A stretch of DNA of 64,000 nt, taken from the NCBI RefSeq assembly GCF_009828015.1, contig NZ_WTYG01000001.1, positions 62,001 through 126,000 of the forward strand, written 5' to 3'. The notes under the pieces were generated by a model. The model saw only the letters and a list, made by a program, of their open reading frames with translations. It ran no database searches and was not told the DNA's origin. The stretch is from Qipengyuania citrea (GTDB lineage: Bacteria; Pseudomonadota; Alphaproteobacteria; Sphingomonadales; Sphingomonadaceae). Below are positions 38,417 to 47,365 of this stretch, piece by piece. Position numbers and translations under genes: made by a program. Numbering within the stretch: position 1 is the stretch's first letter; each line of letters opens with the position of its first letter.

Positions 38417-38534
38417 GTCACCCTGAACTTGTTTCAGGGTCCATTTCGCCACAATCACGGTGTCGTCCCCTAAAGAGCTGCGTTCCTGTTCCTGGATCCT
38501 GAAACACGCGCGGCTTAGCCGCTGTTCAGGATGA
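38417..38534. repeat. Palindromic intergenic repeat between gatC and gatA
   Basis: GTCACCCTGAACTTGTTTCA followed by GGGTCCA forms a hairpin (CCCTGAA with TTCAGGG). After a 40-base unrelated stretch comes TGGATCCTGAAAC...GTTCAGGATGA, an inverted counterpart whose arms are separated by 16 bases. The TCACCCTGAACTTGTTTCAG core is a known type of dispersed element in sphingomonads (from my general knowledge of such genomes). A second, diverged member is at 52284. The repeat lies inside the gatC-gatA message, so it may alter its stability or termination. Confidence 0.65.
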
Positions 38535-38556
38535 TCGAATGAAAATGCGTGGCTTT

Positions 38557-38859
38557 TCATTCGATCACCTTGGGCACGCCGAAGAAGCCGTGTTCGGCGG
38601 CGGGGGCATTGGCCAGCACATCCTCGCGCCGTCCGCCAGCGGTCAGCGGGTCGGCGTCGACGACATCGTCGCGCAGGCGCAGCGAGTTGGGAATGACCGC
38701 GGTCATCGGCTCGACGCCGCTGGTATCGACCTCGCCCAGCTGTTCGACCCAGTTGAGGATATTGTTAAGTTCGGGGACCATCGTATCGAGTTCGTCATCG
38801 CCCATCTTGATGCGGGCGAGCGAGGCGATCTTGGCCACTTCTTCGCGTGTGACTGACAT
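38557..38859 (-). CDS. gatC: Aspartyl/glutamyl-tRNA amidotransferase subunit C
   Basis: A 100-residue GatC, the small linker subunit that stabilises GatA. Sequence [19 protein letters not shown], then [28 protein letters not shown] and LRDDVVDAD match the family throughout, including the C-terminal [12 protein letters not shown]. First gene of the Gat set, 57 bases downstream of the DUF4153 gene. Confidence 0.97.
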   Translation of the reverse strand: MSVTREEVAKIASLARIKMGDDELDTMVPELNNILNWVEQLGEVDTSGVEPMTAVIPNSLRLRDDVVDADPLTAGGRREDVLANAPAAEHGFFGVPKVIE

Positions 38860-38916
38860 GCTCGCGCGTTAGCCGCGCGCGCGGCCCGCTTCAAGCAGCG
38901 ATGCTGCAGCGCAATG

Positions 38917-40638
38917 CTATTCGAAGGGATCGCCTGCGGGCTGGCCGTCGATATAGACCCGCCGCCCGGTCCATTCGCGGATTTCCACCTGCGATCCCGC
39001 GCGCTGATTGGGCGCGTCGAACTCCGCCCTGATCGCGGCTTCGCGGGCTGCCGTTACAGCTGGTTGATCGGCGGGCCCGGCAAGATCGAACTCTTCCCAA
39101 GCGATGCGCCCGTCCTCGACCAGGGCGACCCTGCGCCGCCCATTGTCGCCGGCCCCGGCATCCAGCGCCACGCAAGGGTTGTCGCAGCGCCACGGCGAGG
39201 CGCGCACATGGTTCTCGACGTGGCGACGCAGCGTCTCGTCCTCGAACTGCATCCGCAAATTCGCGAGCCGCTCGTTGCGCTCGGTGCCTCTCTCGACATC
39301 CCGATAGGTGCGGGCTTCCTGCGCGAGGGCACCGGCAGCGAGTTCTGCCACCTCGGCATCACTGCCCTTCGCCAGCCGCGCCAGTCCTTCGCGCCCGGCC
39401 TCGCCGAATTCCCAGCGCAGCGCGTCAAAGTCGAAGTCGTCCACCGCAACCCTGCCGCTTTCGAGCCGGGCGATCTGGTTCCTCGCCGATATCGCACCGA
39501 AATCGAACAGCGGCAGCGCGAGCACGAAGGCCAGCCCGCAGGTCGCCACCGCGAGATGCATGTTCGCGGTGCGGACGCGGTCCATCCAGCCAGTCAGTCG
39601 TCCGCGGATCGGTGCAATGAAATAGGCCATGCCGTAAGCGACCGCGACCGCCACCGCGACGATGCCCCAGAGCCGTTCGGGGCTGAGCCCGTATTCGGCG
39701 ACCCGCGTTCCGGTCGAGACTGCCGCCAGCAGCGCCAGCGGGAAGATCGCCAGCGCCAGCACCAAAGCGGCCCAGCGCAAGACGCGATTTGCGCTGACTT
39801 CGTGATCGGCGTTGCGAATCACCGCATTGACCAGGACGAAGCCCGCCACCGCCACCGCCACCGACAGCAGCAGCGGCGTGGGGCTTTCGGTCGCATTCCA
39901 CAGCACCGCTATGCCGCTCGCCAGCACGGCGAGCAGGAAGATCGCCAGCGCGGCCGCCAGCGGCACGGCGATAATCGAGAACACCAGCATCACCACCGAT
40001 TGCAGCGTGCCGATGATCTTCAACTGGTTGCGCAGCACGCCCAGAGCGGCGCCGAATGCCGCACCCGAGAAGATCCAGCCGAACCAGGCCTCGTCGACCA
40101 CGTTCTCGACCACGTCGATATCGATGGCGGAGAAGAGCGCGGCGAGCAGCACGGCCAGCAGCCAGGATACACCGGTGAAGGCGAGCGCCCCGGCGCCGCT
40201 GATGGCATCGGTCCATACGTGGAAGTGGGTCTGGTCGTAGGCCGTCCGCCAGCGCAGCCGGTGGAACCCCGCCTGGAACAGCGGCAGGGCCAGCGTTATC
40301 GCGACCAGCCCGGCGGCGACCCAGAAAGGCTCGTCGGCATAGCGGTCGCCCGCGCTCGTCACCCGCCAGGCGATCCCCGCCATGACCAGCGCGACCAGCC
40401 CGGCGAAGACCAGCGGCTCCTGCCAGCGGATACGCTCGACGGTGAAGGCCAGCGCCAGCGGACCGAAGACGAAAGCGGCGGCGAGCGCGGCCCGCCACGG
40501 CGGCATGTCGGCCGCGTTCCAGTCGGACAACAGGTGGACGGCGAGCCCGGCGACGCCCAGCAGGACGGCGAGCGCCCAGGGCCGCAGCGGCCAGTCGGCA
40601 TGGGCTGCGGGCGCGTGAACGGCGATTGCCTCGGTCAT
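38917..40638 (-). CDS. DUF4153 family membrane protein (573 aa)
   Basis: A 573-residue inner-membrane protein with roughly ten to twelve hydrophobic helices between residues 20 and 410, then a soluble C-terminal domain of about 160 residues containing ENHVRASPWRCDNPCVALDA and ending in IREWTGRRVYIDGQPA. The arrangement, including the WTDAISGAGALAFTGVSWLL block, matches DUF4153. Function unknown. It lies 22 bases downstream of the FKBP gene on the same strand. Confidence 0.82.
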   Translation of the reverse strand: MTEAIAVHAPAAHADWPLRPWALAVLLGVAGLAVHLLSDWNAADMPPWRAALAAAFVFGPLALAFTVERIRWQEPLVFAGLVALVMAGIAWRVTSAGDRYADEPFWVAAGLVAITLALPLFQAGFHRLRWRTAYDQTHFHVWTDAISGAGALAFTGVSWLLAVLLAALFSAIDIDVVENVVDEAWFGWIFSGAAFGAALGVLRNQLKIIGTLQSVVMLVFSIIAVPLAAALAIFLLAVLASGIAVLWNATESPTPLLLSVAVAVAGFVLVNAVIRNADHEVSANRVLRWAALVLALAIFPLALLAAVSTGTRVAEYGLSPERLWGIVAVAVAVAYGMAYFIAPIRGRLTGWMDRVRTANMHLAVATCGLAFVLALPLFDFGAISARNQIARLESGRVAVDDFDFDALRWEFGEAGREGLARLAKGSDAEVAELAAGALAQEARTYRDVERGTERNERLANLRMQFEDETLRRHVENHVRASPWRCDNPCVALDAGAGDNGRRRVALVEDGRIAWEEFDLAGPADQPAVTAAREAAIRAEFDAPNQRAGSQVEIREWTGRRVYIDGQPAGDPFE

Positions 40639-40660
40639 GCGCCCTCCCCCGGCGGCCGGC

Positions 40661-41221
40661 CTATTGCGCCGGCGGGGGTCCCGCCTGGCCGTCGGCGCCC
40701 TGCTGCCCCATCATCTGCTGGAGGGCAGCGGCGCGCGCCTGGAAGTCGTCGCGGCTCATGAAGTCGACCACTTCCACTTCAAACACCAGATCGGCATTGG
40801 CAGGGATCGGTGAGCCCGGCGGCGGTTCGGCGCCATAGGCCTGATCGGCGGGGATCGTCAGCACGTAGCTGCCGCCCTTCTGCATCTGCTGCAGCCCCTC
40901 GATGAAGCCGTCGATGATCGCGCCTTCCTCGAGCAGCAGCGGATTGCCTTCGGGGAACAGGCCCGGCGGCACCGGCAGCGGCTGCGACCGGTCGAATTCG
41001 GTCCCGTCGACCAGCGTGCCGACATAATTGACGAACACGACATCGCCGAGCTGCGGCGAATCGCCCGAGCCCGCGGTTACCGTTTCGACATCGAGCCCGC
41101 GCGGCATGGCGGCCCAGGCAAGACCCGCGGCGACGAGGACGGCAAGCAGCACGCCGAGCCACAATTTGGTGAGCGAGCCCTTCTTGATGGGCTGGAGGGG
41201 AACGCGGGTGATCTCGGTCAT
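40661..41221 (-). CDS. FKBP-type peptidyl-prolyl cis-trans isomerase, membrane-anchored
   Basis: A 186-residue folding catalyst with one N-terminal membrane helix (residues 20 to 38, LWLGVLLAVLVAAGLAWAA) and a periplasmic FKBP domain. Residues VFVNYVGTLVDGTEFDRS, EEGAIIDGFIEGLQQMQKGG, YVLTIPADQAYG and DLVFEVEVVDFM are the family strands and active-site loops. The C-terminal 30 residues are Gln- and Ala-rich. 95 bases separate it from rpsU upstream, with a terminator between, so it needs its own promoter. Followed by the DUF4153 gene. Confidence 0.94.
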   Translation of the reverse strand: MTEITRVPLQPIKKGSLTKLWLGVLLAVLVAAGLAWAAMPRGLDVETVTAGSGDSPQLGDVVFVNYVGTLVDGTEFDRSQPLPVPPGLFPEGNPLLLEEGAIIDGFIEGLQQMQKGGSYVLTIPADQAYGAEPPPGSPIPANADLVFEVEVVDFMSRDDFQARAAALQQMMGQQGADGQAGPPPAQ

Positions 41222-41257
41222 GAAAGTCTCTTCCGGATTCGCAACGGCGGATACGCA

Positions 41258-41283
41258 AAGGGCGCGGATTGCTCCGCGCCCTC
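41258..41283 (-). terminator. Hairpin terminator after rpsU
   Basis: A perfect 9-bp GC stem (GGGCGCGGA) with a 4-base loop lies 34 bases after the rpsU stop; on the minus strand it is followed by CTTTGCG, only a short T run. Likely ends most rpsU transcription before the FKBP gene. Confidence 0.6.
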
Positions 41284-41316
41284 ATGGCTTAGCTTGGTAG
41301 CAGTCGCAATAGCGAC

Positions 41317-41523
41317 TTACTTGGCGCCGTCGCGCTCCAGCCGCTTGCGCTCGAGCTTGCGCGCGCGGCGGACCGCAGCCGCCTTTTCGCGGGCGCGCTT
41401 TTCGCTGGGCTTCTCGTAGTGGCGGCGCAGCTTCATTTCGCGATACACGCCTTCACGCTGCAGCTTCTTCTTGAGCGCGCGGAGGGCCTGGTCGACATTG
41501 TTATCGCGAACCATGATCTGCAT
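41317..41523 (-). CDS. rpsU: 30S ribosomal protein S21
   Basis: A 68-residue, strongly basic small-subunit protein. [20 protein letters not shown] and [20 protein letters not shown], followed by a long Arg/Lys/Ala tail, are the alphaproteobacterial S21 form. I start at MQIMVRDN; an upstream in-frame ATG adds MKF. Monocistronic by position: convergent neighbours are far, and a terminator follows. Confidence 0.97.
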   Translation of the reverse strand: MQIMVRDNNVDQALRALKKKLQREGVYREMKLRRHYEKPSEKRAREKAAAVRRARKLERKRLERDGAK

Positions 41524-41743
41524 AAACTTCAATACCTCGACTTTGCGGGCCAGAGCCCGCGCAAAAGCGGGGTATGCCTCCTGAATTGGGGTTTCGCTTG
41601 TTCAACGAAAAGCGCGCCGAATCCGTTCCGGACCGGCTCGAACGGGTGCGCACATACGGATTCTCGCAGCCGAAGGCAAGTCTTTGTCGCATGCTGCAGC
41701 ATCGGGATGACGCAGGGGCAATTGGCGGCTAAGGGCAGCGGCG

Positions 41744-42154
41744 ATGTCCACCTTCTCTCCTTTCGTTGCCGCGCTGCACGTCTTTATCGGCGGCGGGTTC
41801 GGCGCGGTGCTGCGCTGGCAGCTCGGCCGCGCGATGACCGGCTGGCTCGGCGCGCCGGTCGTGACCGCCTTTCCCTTCGCCACGCTGGCGGCCAACGCCG
41901 CGGGCAGTCTCGCGATGGGATTGCTGGCCGGCTGGCTGGCACGCCACGGCAGCGGGGAAGGCGAGCAATTGCGGTTGCTGCTGGGTGTAGGGCTGCTGGG
42001 CGGCTTCACCACATTCAGCGCGTTCAGCCTTGAAATGGTGCTGCTGATCGAACGCGGACAATATCTTTTCGCCCTGCTCTATGCAGTGCTGTCGATTGCA
42101 TTGGGCATCACCGGGCTGATGGTCGGTCTCGGCGTGATGAGGATGGCAGGATGA
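41744..42154 (+). CDS. crcB: Fluoride efflux channel CrcB/FluC
   Basis: A 136-residue membrane protein with four hydrophobic helices. GGGFGAVLRWQLGR near the start and LGGFTTFSAFSLE in the third helix are the FluC signatures; the protein forms dual-topology dimers that expel fluoride. I looked for a fluoride riboswitch in the 220 bases upstream and saw none. First gene of a compact plus-strand set; its stop overlaps the next start by 4 bp (ATGA). Confidence 0.94.
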   Translation: MSTFSPFVAALHVFIGGGFGAVLRWQLGRAMTGWLGAPVVTAFPFATLAANAAGSLAMGLLAGWLARHGSGEGEQLRLLLGVGLLGGFTTFSAFSLEMVLLIERGQYLFALLYAVLSIALGITGLMVGLGVMRMAG

Positions 42155-43272
42155 ATACCTCCGACGAAGTACGCAATTTCACCGTCGAGGCGGATGACGA
42201 CGGCATCCGGGTGGACCGGTGGTTCAAGCGGCACCTGCCGCAGGTCGGCTTCGGCACGGTCAGCAAATGGGCGCGCACCGGCCAGGTCCGGGTCGACGGC
42301 AAGCGGGTCAAGCCCGACGACCGGCTGGCCGAGGGGCAGCAGATTCGCGTGCCCCCGGGGGGCGATGCGCCGCACAAGCAGCCCAAGGCGAAGCGCGAGC
42401 TCAAGCCCGCCGAGATCGAGCAGGCGCAGGCCATGCTGATCGAGCGGACCAAGGGCGCGCTGGTGCTGAACAAGCCGCCGGGCCTTGCGACGCAGGGCGG
42501 GACGAACACGTTCAACCATGTCGACGGCCTGCTCGACGCCTATGTCGAAGGCGAGGACGATCCGCGCCCGCGGCTGGTTCACCGGCTCGACAAGGACACC
42601 AGCGGCGTGTTGCTGGTGGCGCGCACGCCCGGCAGCGCGGCCTATTTCTCTAGGCGTTTCTCGGGCCGGTCGGCGAAGAAGATTTACTGGGCGCTGGTAA
42701 TCGGCGTGCCCGATGTGAAGGAAGGCGTGATCGAGGCGCCGCTTGCCAAGCAGCCCGGATCGGGCGGCGAGAAAATGCATGTCGACCACGAGGGCGGCCA
42801 GCCGGCCAAGACCAAGTACCGGGTCGTCGACGCGGTGGGCAAGAAAGCCGCCTGGCTCGAACTGCAGCCGCTGACCGGCCGCACGCACCAGCTCCGCGTG
42901 CATTGCGCGGCGATGGACCACCCGATCGTGGGCGACGGCAAATATGGCGGCAAGGAAGCCTTCCTGACCGGCTCGATCAGCCGCAAGATGCACCTCCATG
43001 CGCGGCGCCTGATCATCGACAGCCCCGACGGCGGCAAGCTCGACGTGACCGCCGATCTGCCCGAACACTTCGCCGCCTCGATGGAGCAGCTCGGGTTCGA
43101 CGTGAACCTGTCCGATGCCACCCCGATGCGCGACGATCCGCCGCCCAAGACGCGCGAGGAGAAGAAGCAGCAGGCCCGCCAGCATGCGAAGAACTTCCGC
43201 AAGTCGCAGCGCTCGCCGCGCCGGGCGCGGGGTGCGATGGCGAAAGGCAAGCCGAAGGGCCCGCGCAAGTGA
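42151..43272 (+). CDS. RluA family 23S rRNA pseudouridine synthase (RluC-like)
   Basis: A 373-residue pseudouridine synthase. An S4 RNA-binding domain spans about residues 10 to 70 (GIRVDRWFKRHLP, VSKWARTGQVRVDGKRVKPDDRL). The catalytic motif HRLDKDTSG is at 144 to 152 with Asp147 as catalytic residue, followed by the ELQPLTGRTHQLRVH block. The C-terminal 60 residues are basic and probably contact RNA. The domain order fits RluC/RluD-type enzymes; the exact uridine targets cannot be read from the sequence. Overlaps crcB and the HAD gene by 4 bp each. Confidence 0.92.
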   Translation: MNTSDEVRNFTVEADDDGIRVDRWFKRHLPQVGFGTVSKWARTGQVRVDGKRVKPDDRLAEGQQIRVPPGGDAPHKQPKAKRELKPAEIEQAQAMLIERTKGALVLNKPPGLATQGGTNTFNHVDGLLDAYVEGEDDPRPRLVHRLDKDTSGVLLVARTPGSAAYFSRRFSGRSAKKIYWALVIGVPDVKEGVIEAPLAKQPGSGGEKMHVDHEGGQPAKTKYRVVDAVGKKAAWLELQPLTGRTHQLRVHCAAMDHPIVGDGKYGGKEAFLTGSISRKMHLHARRLIIDSPDGGKLDVTADLPEHFAASMEQLGFDVNLSDATPMRDDPPPKTREEKKQQARQHAKNFRKSQRSPRRARGAMAKGKPKGPRK

Positions 43273-43928
43273 GCCGGCTGGTCGTCTTTGATTGCGACGG
43301 CACGCTGGTCGATGGGCAGGCGGCGATCTGCGAGACGATGGAACTGGCCTTCCGTAACACCGGCCTGGCCGCGCCCGAACGCAACAAGGTTCGCCGGATC
43401 GTCGGGTTGAGCCTGCCCTTTGCGCTGCGCGAACTGGCCCCCGATGCCACCGACGACGAACGCCATGCCGTGGTCGAGGCCTATAAGGCGGGTTACCGCG
43501 AGCTCCGCCTCTCGGGCGCGCTGCGCGAACCGCTGTATGCAGGCATCGCCGCACTGATCGACGAACTCGATGCCGAAGGCCGCCTGCTGGGCGTCGCCAC
43601 CGGCAAGAGCGACCGCGGGCTCCACGCGTGCCTCGACACGCATGGCATCAAGCATCGCTTCGTGTCGCTGCAGACCGCCGACCGCCATCCCTCCAAGCCG
43701 CATCCCGCCATGCTCGAAGCCGCGCTGGGCGATGCCGGCGTGGCGCCTGCCGACGCCGTGATGATCGGCGATACCAGTTTCGACATGGAAATGGCGCAGG
43801 CAGCCGGCGTCCGCGCGATCGGCGTGGCGTGGGGCTATCACGAACCGCGGGAGTTGCTCGACGCCGGGGCCAGCGCGGTGGCCGAAACCGCACAGCAATT
43901 GGGAGACCTGATCCGTGGGAGAAACTGA
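43269..43928 (+). CDS. HAD family phosphatase (phosphoglycolate phosphatase-like)
   Basis: A 219-residue HAD hydrolase starting at GTG 43269, overlapping the previous stop by 4 bp (GTGA). Motif I FDCDGTLVD has nucleophile Asp8 and Asp10; motif II is GVATGKSD; motif III Lys is in HPSKPHPAMLEAAL; and motif IV is MIGDTSFDMEMA. The helical cap between 15 and 85 is type C1, as in phosphoglycolate phosphatases and related enzymes. Substrate not determined. The end overlaps the next gene by 14 bp. Confidence 0.9.
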   Translation: MSRLVVFDCDGTLVDGQAAICETMELAFRNTGLAAPERNKVRRIVGLSLPFALRELAPDATDDERHAVVEAYKAGYRELRLSGALREPLYAGIAALIDELDAEGRLLGVATGKSDRGLHACLDTHGIKHRFVSLQTADRHPSKPHPAMLEAALGDAGVAPADAVMIGDTSFDMEMAQAAGVRAIGVAWGYHEPRELLDAGASAVAETAQQLGDLIRGRN

Positions 43929-44130
43929 CCATGACCCGGCCAAGGCGCGGTTCCTGACGATCCAGGCAGTGCGATTGTCGGGGGTCGTGACGGCGGTGCT
44001 GGGCGCGCTGGTGCTGGGCGGCATCCTGCCCCTGCCCGAGATTGCCGGCTATATCCTCGTCGCAATGGGCGTGGCCGAGATATTCATCCTCCCGATCGTC
44101 CTCGCCAAGCGCTGGAGAAGCGGCCAGTGA
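43915..44130 (+). CDS. Small two-helix membrane protein (71 aa)
   Basis: A 71-residue ORF with GTG start at 43915, overlapping the HAD gene by 14 bp and the ATP12 gene by 4 bp. After a hydrophilic N-terminus (GETDHDPAKARFLTIQAVRL) come two hydrophobic segments, VVTAVLGALVLGGILP and IAGYILVAMGVAEIFILPIVL, and a basic end. Likely inner membrane. The snug overlaps on both sides make it a real gene; function unknown. Confidence 0.75.
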   Translation: MGETDHDPAKARFLTIQAVRLSGVVTAVLGALVLGGILPLPEIAGYILVAMGVAEIFILPIVLAKRWRSGQ

Positions 44131-44816
44131 AGCGGTTCTATACGCGCGTCCATGTCGAACGCGCAGCTTCCGGCCATCAGGTGTTCCTCGACGGGCGGCC
44201 GCTGAAAACGCAGGGCGGGCGGCAGCAGGTCGTCGATTCGCTTGCGCTGGCAGAAGCGCTCGCAAGCGAATGGGATGGACAGGGCGAGACGATCGATCCG
44301 GCACGCTTTGCCTATCGCGACATGGCCGATTACGCGCTCGACACACTGCCCGAAGGTCGCACCGCGGCGATCGCCAAGCTGCTGCGCTATGCCGAAACCG
44401 ACACGCTTTGCTATCGCGCCGATCCGGACGAGCCGCTGTGGCATCGCCAGCGCGACATGTGGGACCCGCTGGTCGAAACGCTCGAGGCCCGCGAAGGCAT
44501 CGTGCTGGAACGCGTCAGCGGGGTGGTGGCGAAACCGCACGCCCCGGCCACGATGGACCGGCTGAAAGCCCGGCTGGAAAGCCTGGATGATTTCACCCTC
44601 GCTGCGCTCGAACAGCTGACTGCGCTATCCGCATCCTTGTGCGTCGGCTTGGCCGCGCTCGACCACGATGCCGATGGCGAAGCGCTGTGGGCAGCGGCCA
44701 ATCTCGAGGAAGACTGGCAGATCGAACAATGGGGCGCGGACGAGGAAGCCGCCGCGCGCCGCGCGAAGCGGTTGGAGGCATTCCTCAAGGCGATGGCCTT
44801 CGTACGGCTGCTCTAG
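44127..44816 (+). CDS. ATP12 family F1-ATPase assembly chaperone
   Basis: A 229-residue protein with GTG start overlapping the upstream stop. KRFYTRVHVERAASGHQVFLDGRPLKTQ, ALASEWDGQGETIDPARFAYRDMADYALD and TDTLCYRADPDEPLWHRQRDMWDP are the classical ATP12 blocks. The mitochondrial homologue binds the F1 alpha subunit before assembly; alphaproteobacteria carry the ancestral form. Last gene of the crcB set. Its stop overlaps the convergent PD40 gene by 4 bp. Confidence 0.94.
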   Translation: MKRFYTRVHVERAASGHQVFLDGRPLKTQGGRQQVVDSLALAEALASEWDGQGETIDPARFAYRDMADYALDTLPEGRTAAIAKLLRYAETDTLCYRADPDEPLWHRQRDMWDPLVETLEAREGIVLERVSGVVAKPHAPATMDRLKARLESLDDFTLAALEQLTALSASLCVGLAALDHDADGEALWAAANLEEDWQIEQWGADEEAAARRAKRLEAFLKAMAFVRLL

Positions 44817-45685
44817 TTCCGGCCCGCCTGCCTGCGCCGCAGGCGCTCGATGATGGCGGCATCCATCCAGAAGATGTCGTTGTCCCCTTCGCCGACGGTG
44901 CGATGGAAGAACAGATATTTGCCATCGGGGGTCACCGTGGCCGACGCTTCCCAGCGTGCGGTGTTCACGGTTTCGCCCAGATTGATGGCTTCCCCCCAGC
45001 TCCCGTCGGCCTGCCGGAAGCTGACGTATATGTCGGAATCGCCATAGCCGCCCTCCCTGCGCCCATCGAACAGAAGGTAGGATTCGTCCGGCGCGATGAA
45101 GGGATGGGCCAGCCATGTGCCGGTATTGATCGCCGCGCTGGCAAGCTCGGGCGCCTGGCGTTCGCCATCGACAATGCGTGAATAGCGGATGCGGCCATCG
45201 CCGGCCGATCCGACCTCGTCGAAATAGTAAGTGTTCCGCGCCGATGCGGTAAGGCGCATGATCCTGAACGGTTCGAAAGCCTCACCGAGCCGCTTCGTTT
45301 CTGACCAGCCATCGGCATCGCGGACCTTGTACGCGCGCCCGAGATGCATGTTCTGCCCATCGGGGGCGATGAACGGGGTGCCCTGTCGTTCCCACAACAC
45401 CTCATCGTGCCACTCGCCTTCCCGGTAGCGGTAGACGTGCTGCCAAGTGGTCTCGTTTTCGTCGCGCTTGAGGACGTAGAATTCGCGCATGTCGGGCGAG
45501 AAAACGCCGCCGTATTCCCAGCCCCTGGTGGTGATGATCCCGGGCGCGAAGGGTTCGGGCGCCGATCCGGGCGGTTCCTGGCCCAGATAGGGGCGTTCGA
45601 TATGCCCCTCGCCTTCCCCTGCCAGAGCGTACGCGCTCGCTGCGCCCAGCGTCAGCAGGATGATCCCGGCAAGTTTCGAGTTCAT
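44813..45685 (-). CDS. Secreted PD40/TolB-like beta-propeller protein
   Basis: A 290-residue exported protein with signal peptide MNSKLAGIILLTLGAASAYALA. PD40-type propeller repeats are recognisable: GVFSPDMREFYVL, PFIAPDGQNMHLG, FIAPDESYLLFDGRR and TVTPDGKYLFFHR. Similar proteins are annotated as TolB-like or WD40-like periplasmic proteins of unknown role. The ATG at 45685 has GGAGGG 6 bases upstream; a GTG 6 bases earlier is less likely. 124 bases separate it from the Mla lipoprotein gene. Confidence 0.8.
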   Translation of the reverse strand: MNSKLAGIILLTLGAASAYALAGEGEGHIERPYLGQEPPGSAPEPFAPGIITTRGWEYGGVFSPDMREFYVLKRDENETTWQHVYRYREGEWHDEVLWERQGTPFIAPDGQNMHLGRAYKVRDADGWSETKRLGEAFEPFRIMRLTASARNTYYFDEVGSAGDGRIRYSRIVDGERQAPELASAAINTGTWLAHPFIAPDESYLLFDGRREGGYGDSDIYVSFRQADGSWGEAINLGETVNTARWEASATVTPDGKYLFFHRTVGEGDNDIFWMDAAIIERLRRRQAGRN

Positions 45686-45809
45686 AATCACCCTCCCCGA
45701 GTGAACATGATCTCATATCTGCACGGCGAAGTCACGACTGGCCAAGTCGTCCCCGACGACGGTCGCCCCTCCTTCGACTGGCGACACGGCGGGAGCCGCA
45801 GCGCCCCGC

Positions 45810-46394
45810 TCAGTTCAGCCAGTCGGCGATTTCACCGGCGACCTGGTTGGCCGCCTGGTTGAGCGCCGGACCGACGAACTCGGTCTCGGGTGCGGCGACG
45901 GGCACGCGCGCCTCGAAGCGGCGGCTGATTGCGCTTGCGCCCGCGCCATTGCGCACCGCGTCAAACACCACCACCACTTCGCGCGTCCGCGCATCGTAGC
46001 CGAACGCGCGCAGCGAACCGTGAAGGCGGTCCGCCGCGTTCAGGCCGGGATCGTCGCCATCGACCACCACGCGGCCATTTTGCGAGCGGATCGTCTCGGC
46101 CACCAGCTGGCCGAACAGGCGGGCGGGCCGGTCGACCCAGAACGCATCCTGCAGATAGGCCAGCTCGGTGTCGGTGACCTGCACCGGGACCCGCGTGACA
46201 TCGAGCGCCTTGGTCGCCTCGAACGGGACGATCGCCAAGGCCGTGCCCCGGTCGCTCGCGGCGCTTTCGCCGGCGGGGGCGGTGGCAGCGGGGGTCAGGG
46301 TCAGCAGGCTGTCGGGTGCCTCGCCGCCAAAGCTCAGGCAGCCGCCCAGCAGCAGGGCGGGAGCCAGCGCAGCAAGTTTGGTCATGCGTGTCAT
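45810..46394 (-). CDS. ABC-type transport auxiliary lipoprotein (Mla/Pqi type)
   Basis: A 194-residue lipoprotein with lipobox LGGC (Cys19). The family ABC_trans_aux/PqiC pattern is visible: LLTLTPA near the start, LAIVPFEATKALDVTRVPVQ, ELAYLQDAFWVDRPARLFGQLVAETI, and a C-terminal helix NQAANQVAGEIADWLN. These proteins sit on the outer membrane and receive the MCE needle of the lipid transporter. Starts 11 bases after mlaD; last gene of the operon. It takes the place of MlaC/MlaB of the enterobacterial system. Confidence 0.88.
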   Translation of the reverse strand: MTRMTKLAALAPALLLGGCLSFGGEAPDSLLTLTPAATAPAGESAASDRGTALAIVPFEATKALDVTRVPVQVTDTELAYLQDAFWVDRPARLFGQLVAETIRSQNGRVVVDGDDPGLNAADRLHGSLRAFGYDARTREVVVVFDAVRNGAGASAISRRFEARVPVAAPETEFVGPALNQAANQVAGEIADWLN

Positions 46395-46405
46395 GCTGGT
46401 GCCCC

Positions 46406-47356
46406 TTACGGCTTGTAATCGGGCAGCGGCTGGCTGGAAAGCAGCGCGCCGGCACCCTTTTCGTCGATCGTTTCGGTCACGTCGCGCAGCGCCTTGCTGG
46501 TCGCGCGCAGGTCGCGCAGCGTGGCTTCGGCGGCGGGCAGCGTGCTTTCGGTCAGCTGCTTGGTCGCAGGCCGCGCCTCGTTGAGCGTGTCTTCGAGCGC
46601 GCGCGCGGCGCCGCTGGCCGATTTCAGCGTCGAGCGCAGGTCCTTGGCAATCGCCTCGCCTTCCTGGTTGATAATGCGATCGGTCGAGGCGGTGACCTGT
46701 TCGAACTGGTCGAGCGCCTCGCTGGCTTCGCGCAGCGTCACCTGCAGTTCGGCCATCGTGCGTTCGAGCTGCGGCGCGGCAGCGGCGAAGCCCGCGCTGG
46801 CGGCATTGGTGTTGGCGAGGATCTGCGAGATTTCTTCCTGGTTGCGATCGCTCAGCAGGACGGTCAGCCGCTCGGTCAGCGTGGCCAGCCGCTCGAGCAG
46901 GAGCGGGGCGCTGGCCAGCACCGCGCCGAACCCGCCGCCAGTGGTGGGCGGAATGATCGGCACGCCTTCGGTGCAGGCCGTGGTCTCGCACGATATCGGC
47001 GGCGCACCGCTGCGCGCGCCGTCGAGCGTGATCGTCGACACGCCGGTGAAACTGCCCTGGATCGTCGCGGTGGTGCCGACGAGGATGGGCACGCTTTCCT
47101 TGACCTTGATCCGCACGCGGACGAATTCGGGGTCCTTGTCCCACAATTCGATCTGGTTGACCTGCCCCACCGGCACGCCGGCGAAATCGACCGAGCTGCC
47201 ATTGGCAAGACCGGCGACCGACTGCTTGAAGAAGATGTCGTATTCGTTCTGGTCCCCGCCGCCGAGCCGCGCGAGCCACACGATGAACAGCGCGAGCGCG
47301 CCAAGGATCAGCAGCGTAACCGCCCCTACCCAAACGTGATTTGCCCGCGTTTCCAT
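46406..47356 (-). CDS. mlaD: MCE-domain protein MlaD
   Basis: Periplasmic substrate-binding subunit of a phospholipid ABC transporter. The N-terminal anchor is residues 8 to 30 (VWVGAVTLLILGALALFIVWL); the MCE domain follows (YDIFFKQSVAGLANGSSVDFAGVPVGQV, and VPILVGTTATIQGSFTGVSTITLDGA). From residue 150 on, a long heptad-rich helix (LLERLATLTERLTVLLSDRN to the end) forms the coiled coil expected to make a channel to the outer membrane. 9 bases after the ATPase gene. Confidence 0.94.
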   Translation of the reverse strand: METRANHVWVGAVTLLILGALALFIVWLARLGGGDQNEYDIFFKQSVAGLANGSSVDFAGVPVGQVNQIELWDKDPEFVRVRIKVKESVPILVGTTATIQGSFTGVSTITLDGARSGAPPISCETTACTEGVPIIPPTTGGGFGAVLASAPLLLERLATLTERLTVLLSDRNQEEISQILANTNAASAGFAAAAPQLERTMAELQVTLREASEALDQFEQVTASTDRIINQEGEAIAKDLRSTLKSASGAARALEDTLNEARPATKQLTESTLPAAEATLRDLRATSKALRDVTETIDEKGAGALLSSQPLPDYKP

Positions 47357-47365
47357 TGGTTCGCC

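Noticed and set aside
41524-41743. Possible fluoride riboswitch upstream of crcB
   Set aside because: No match to the conserved fluoride aptamer sequence; region appears to be plain promoter DNA.
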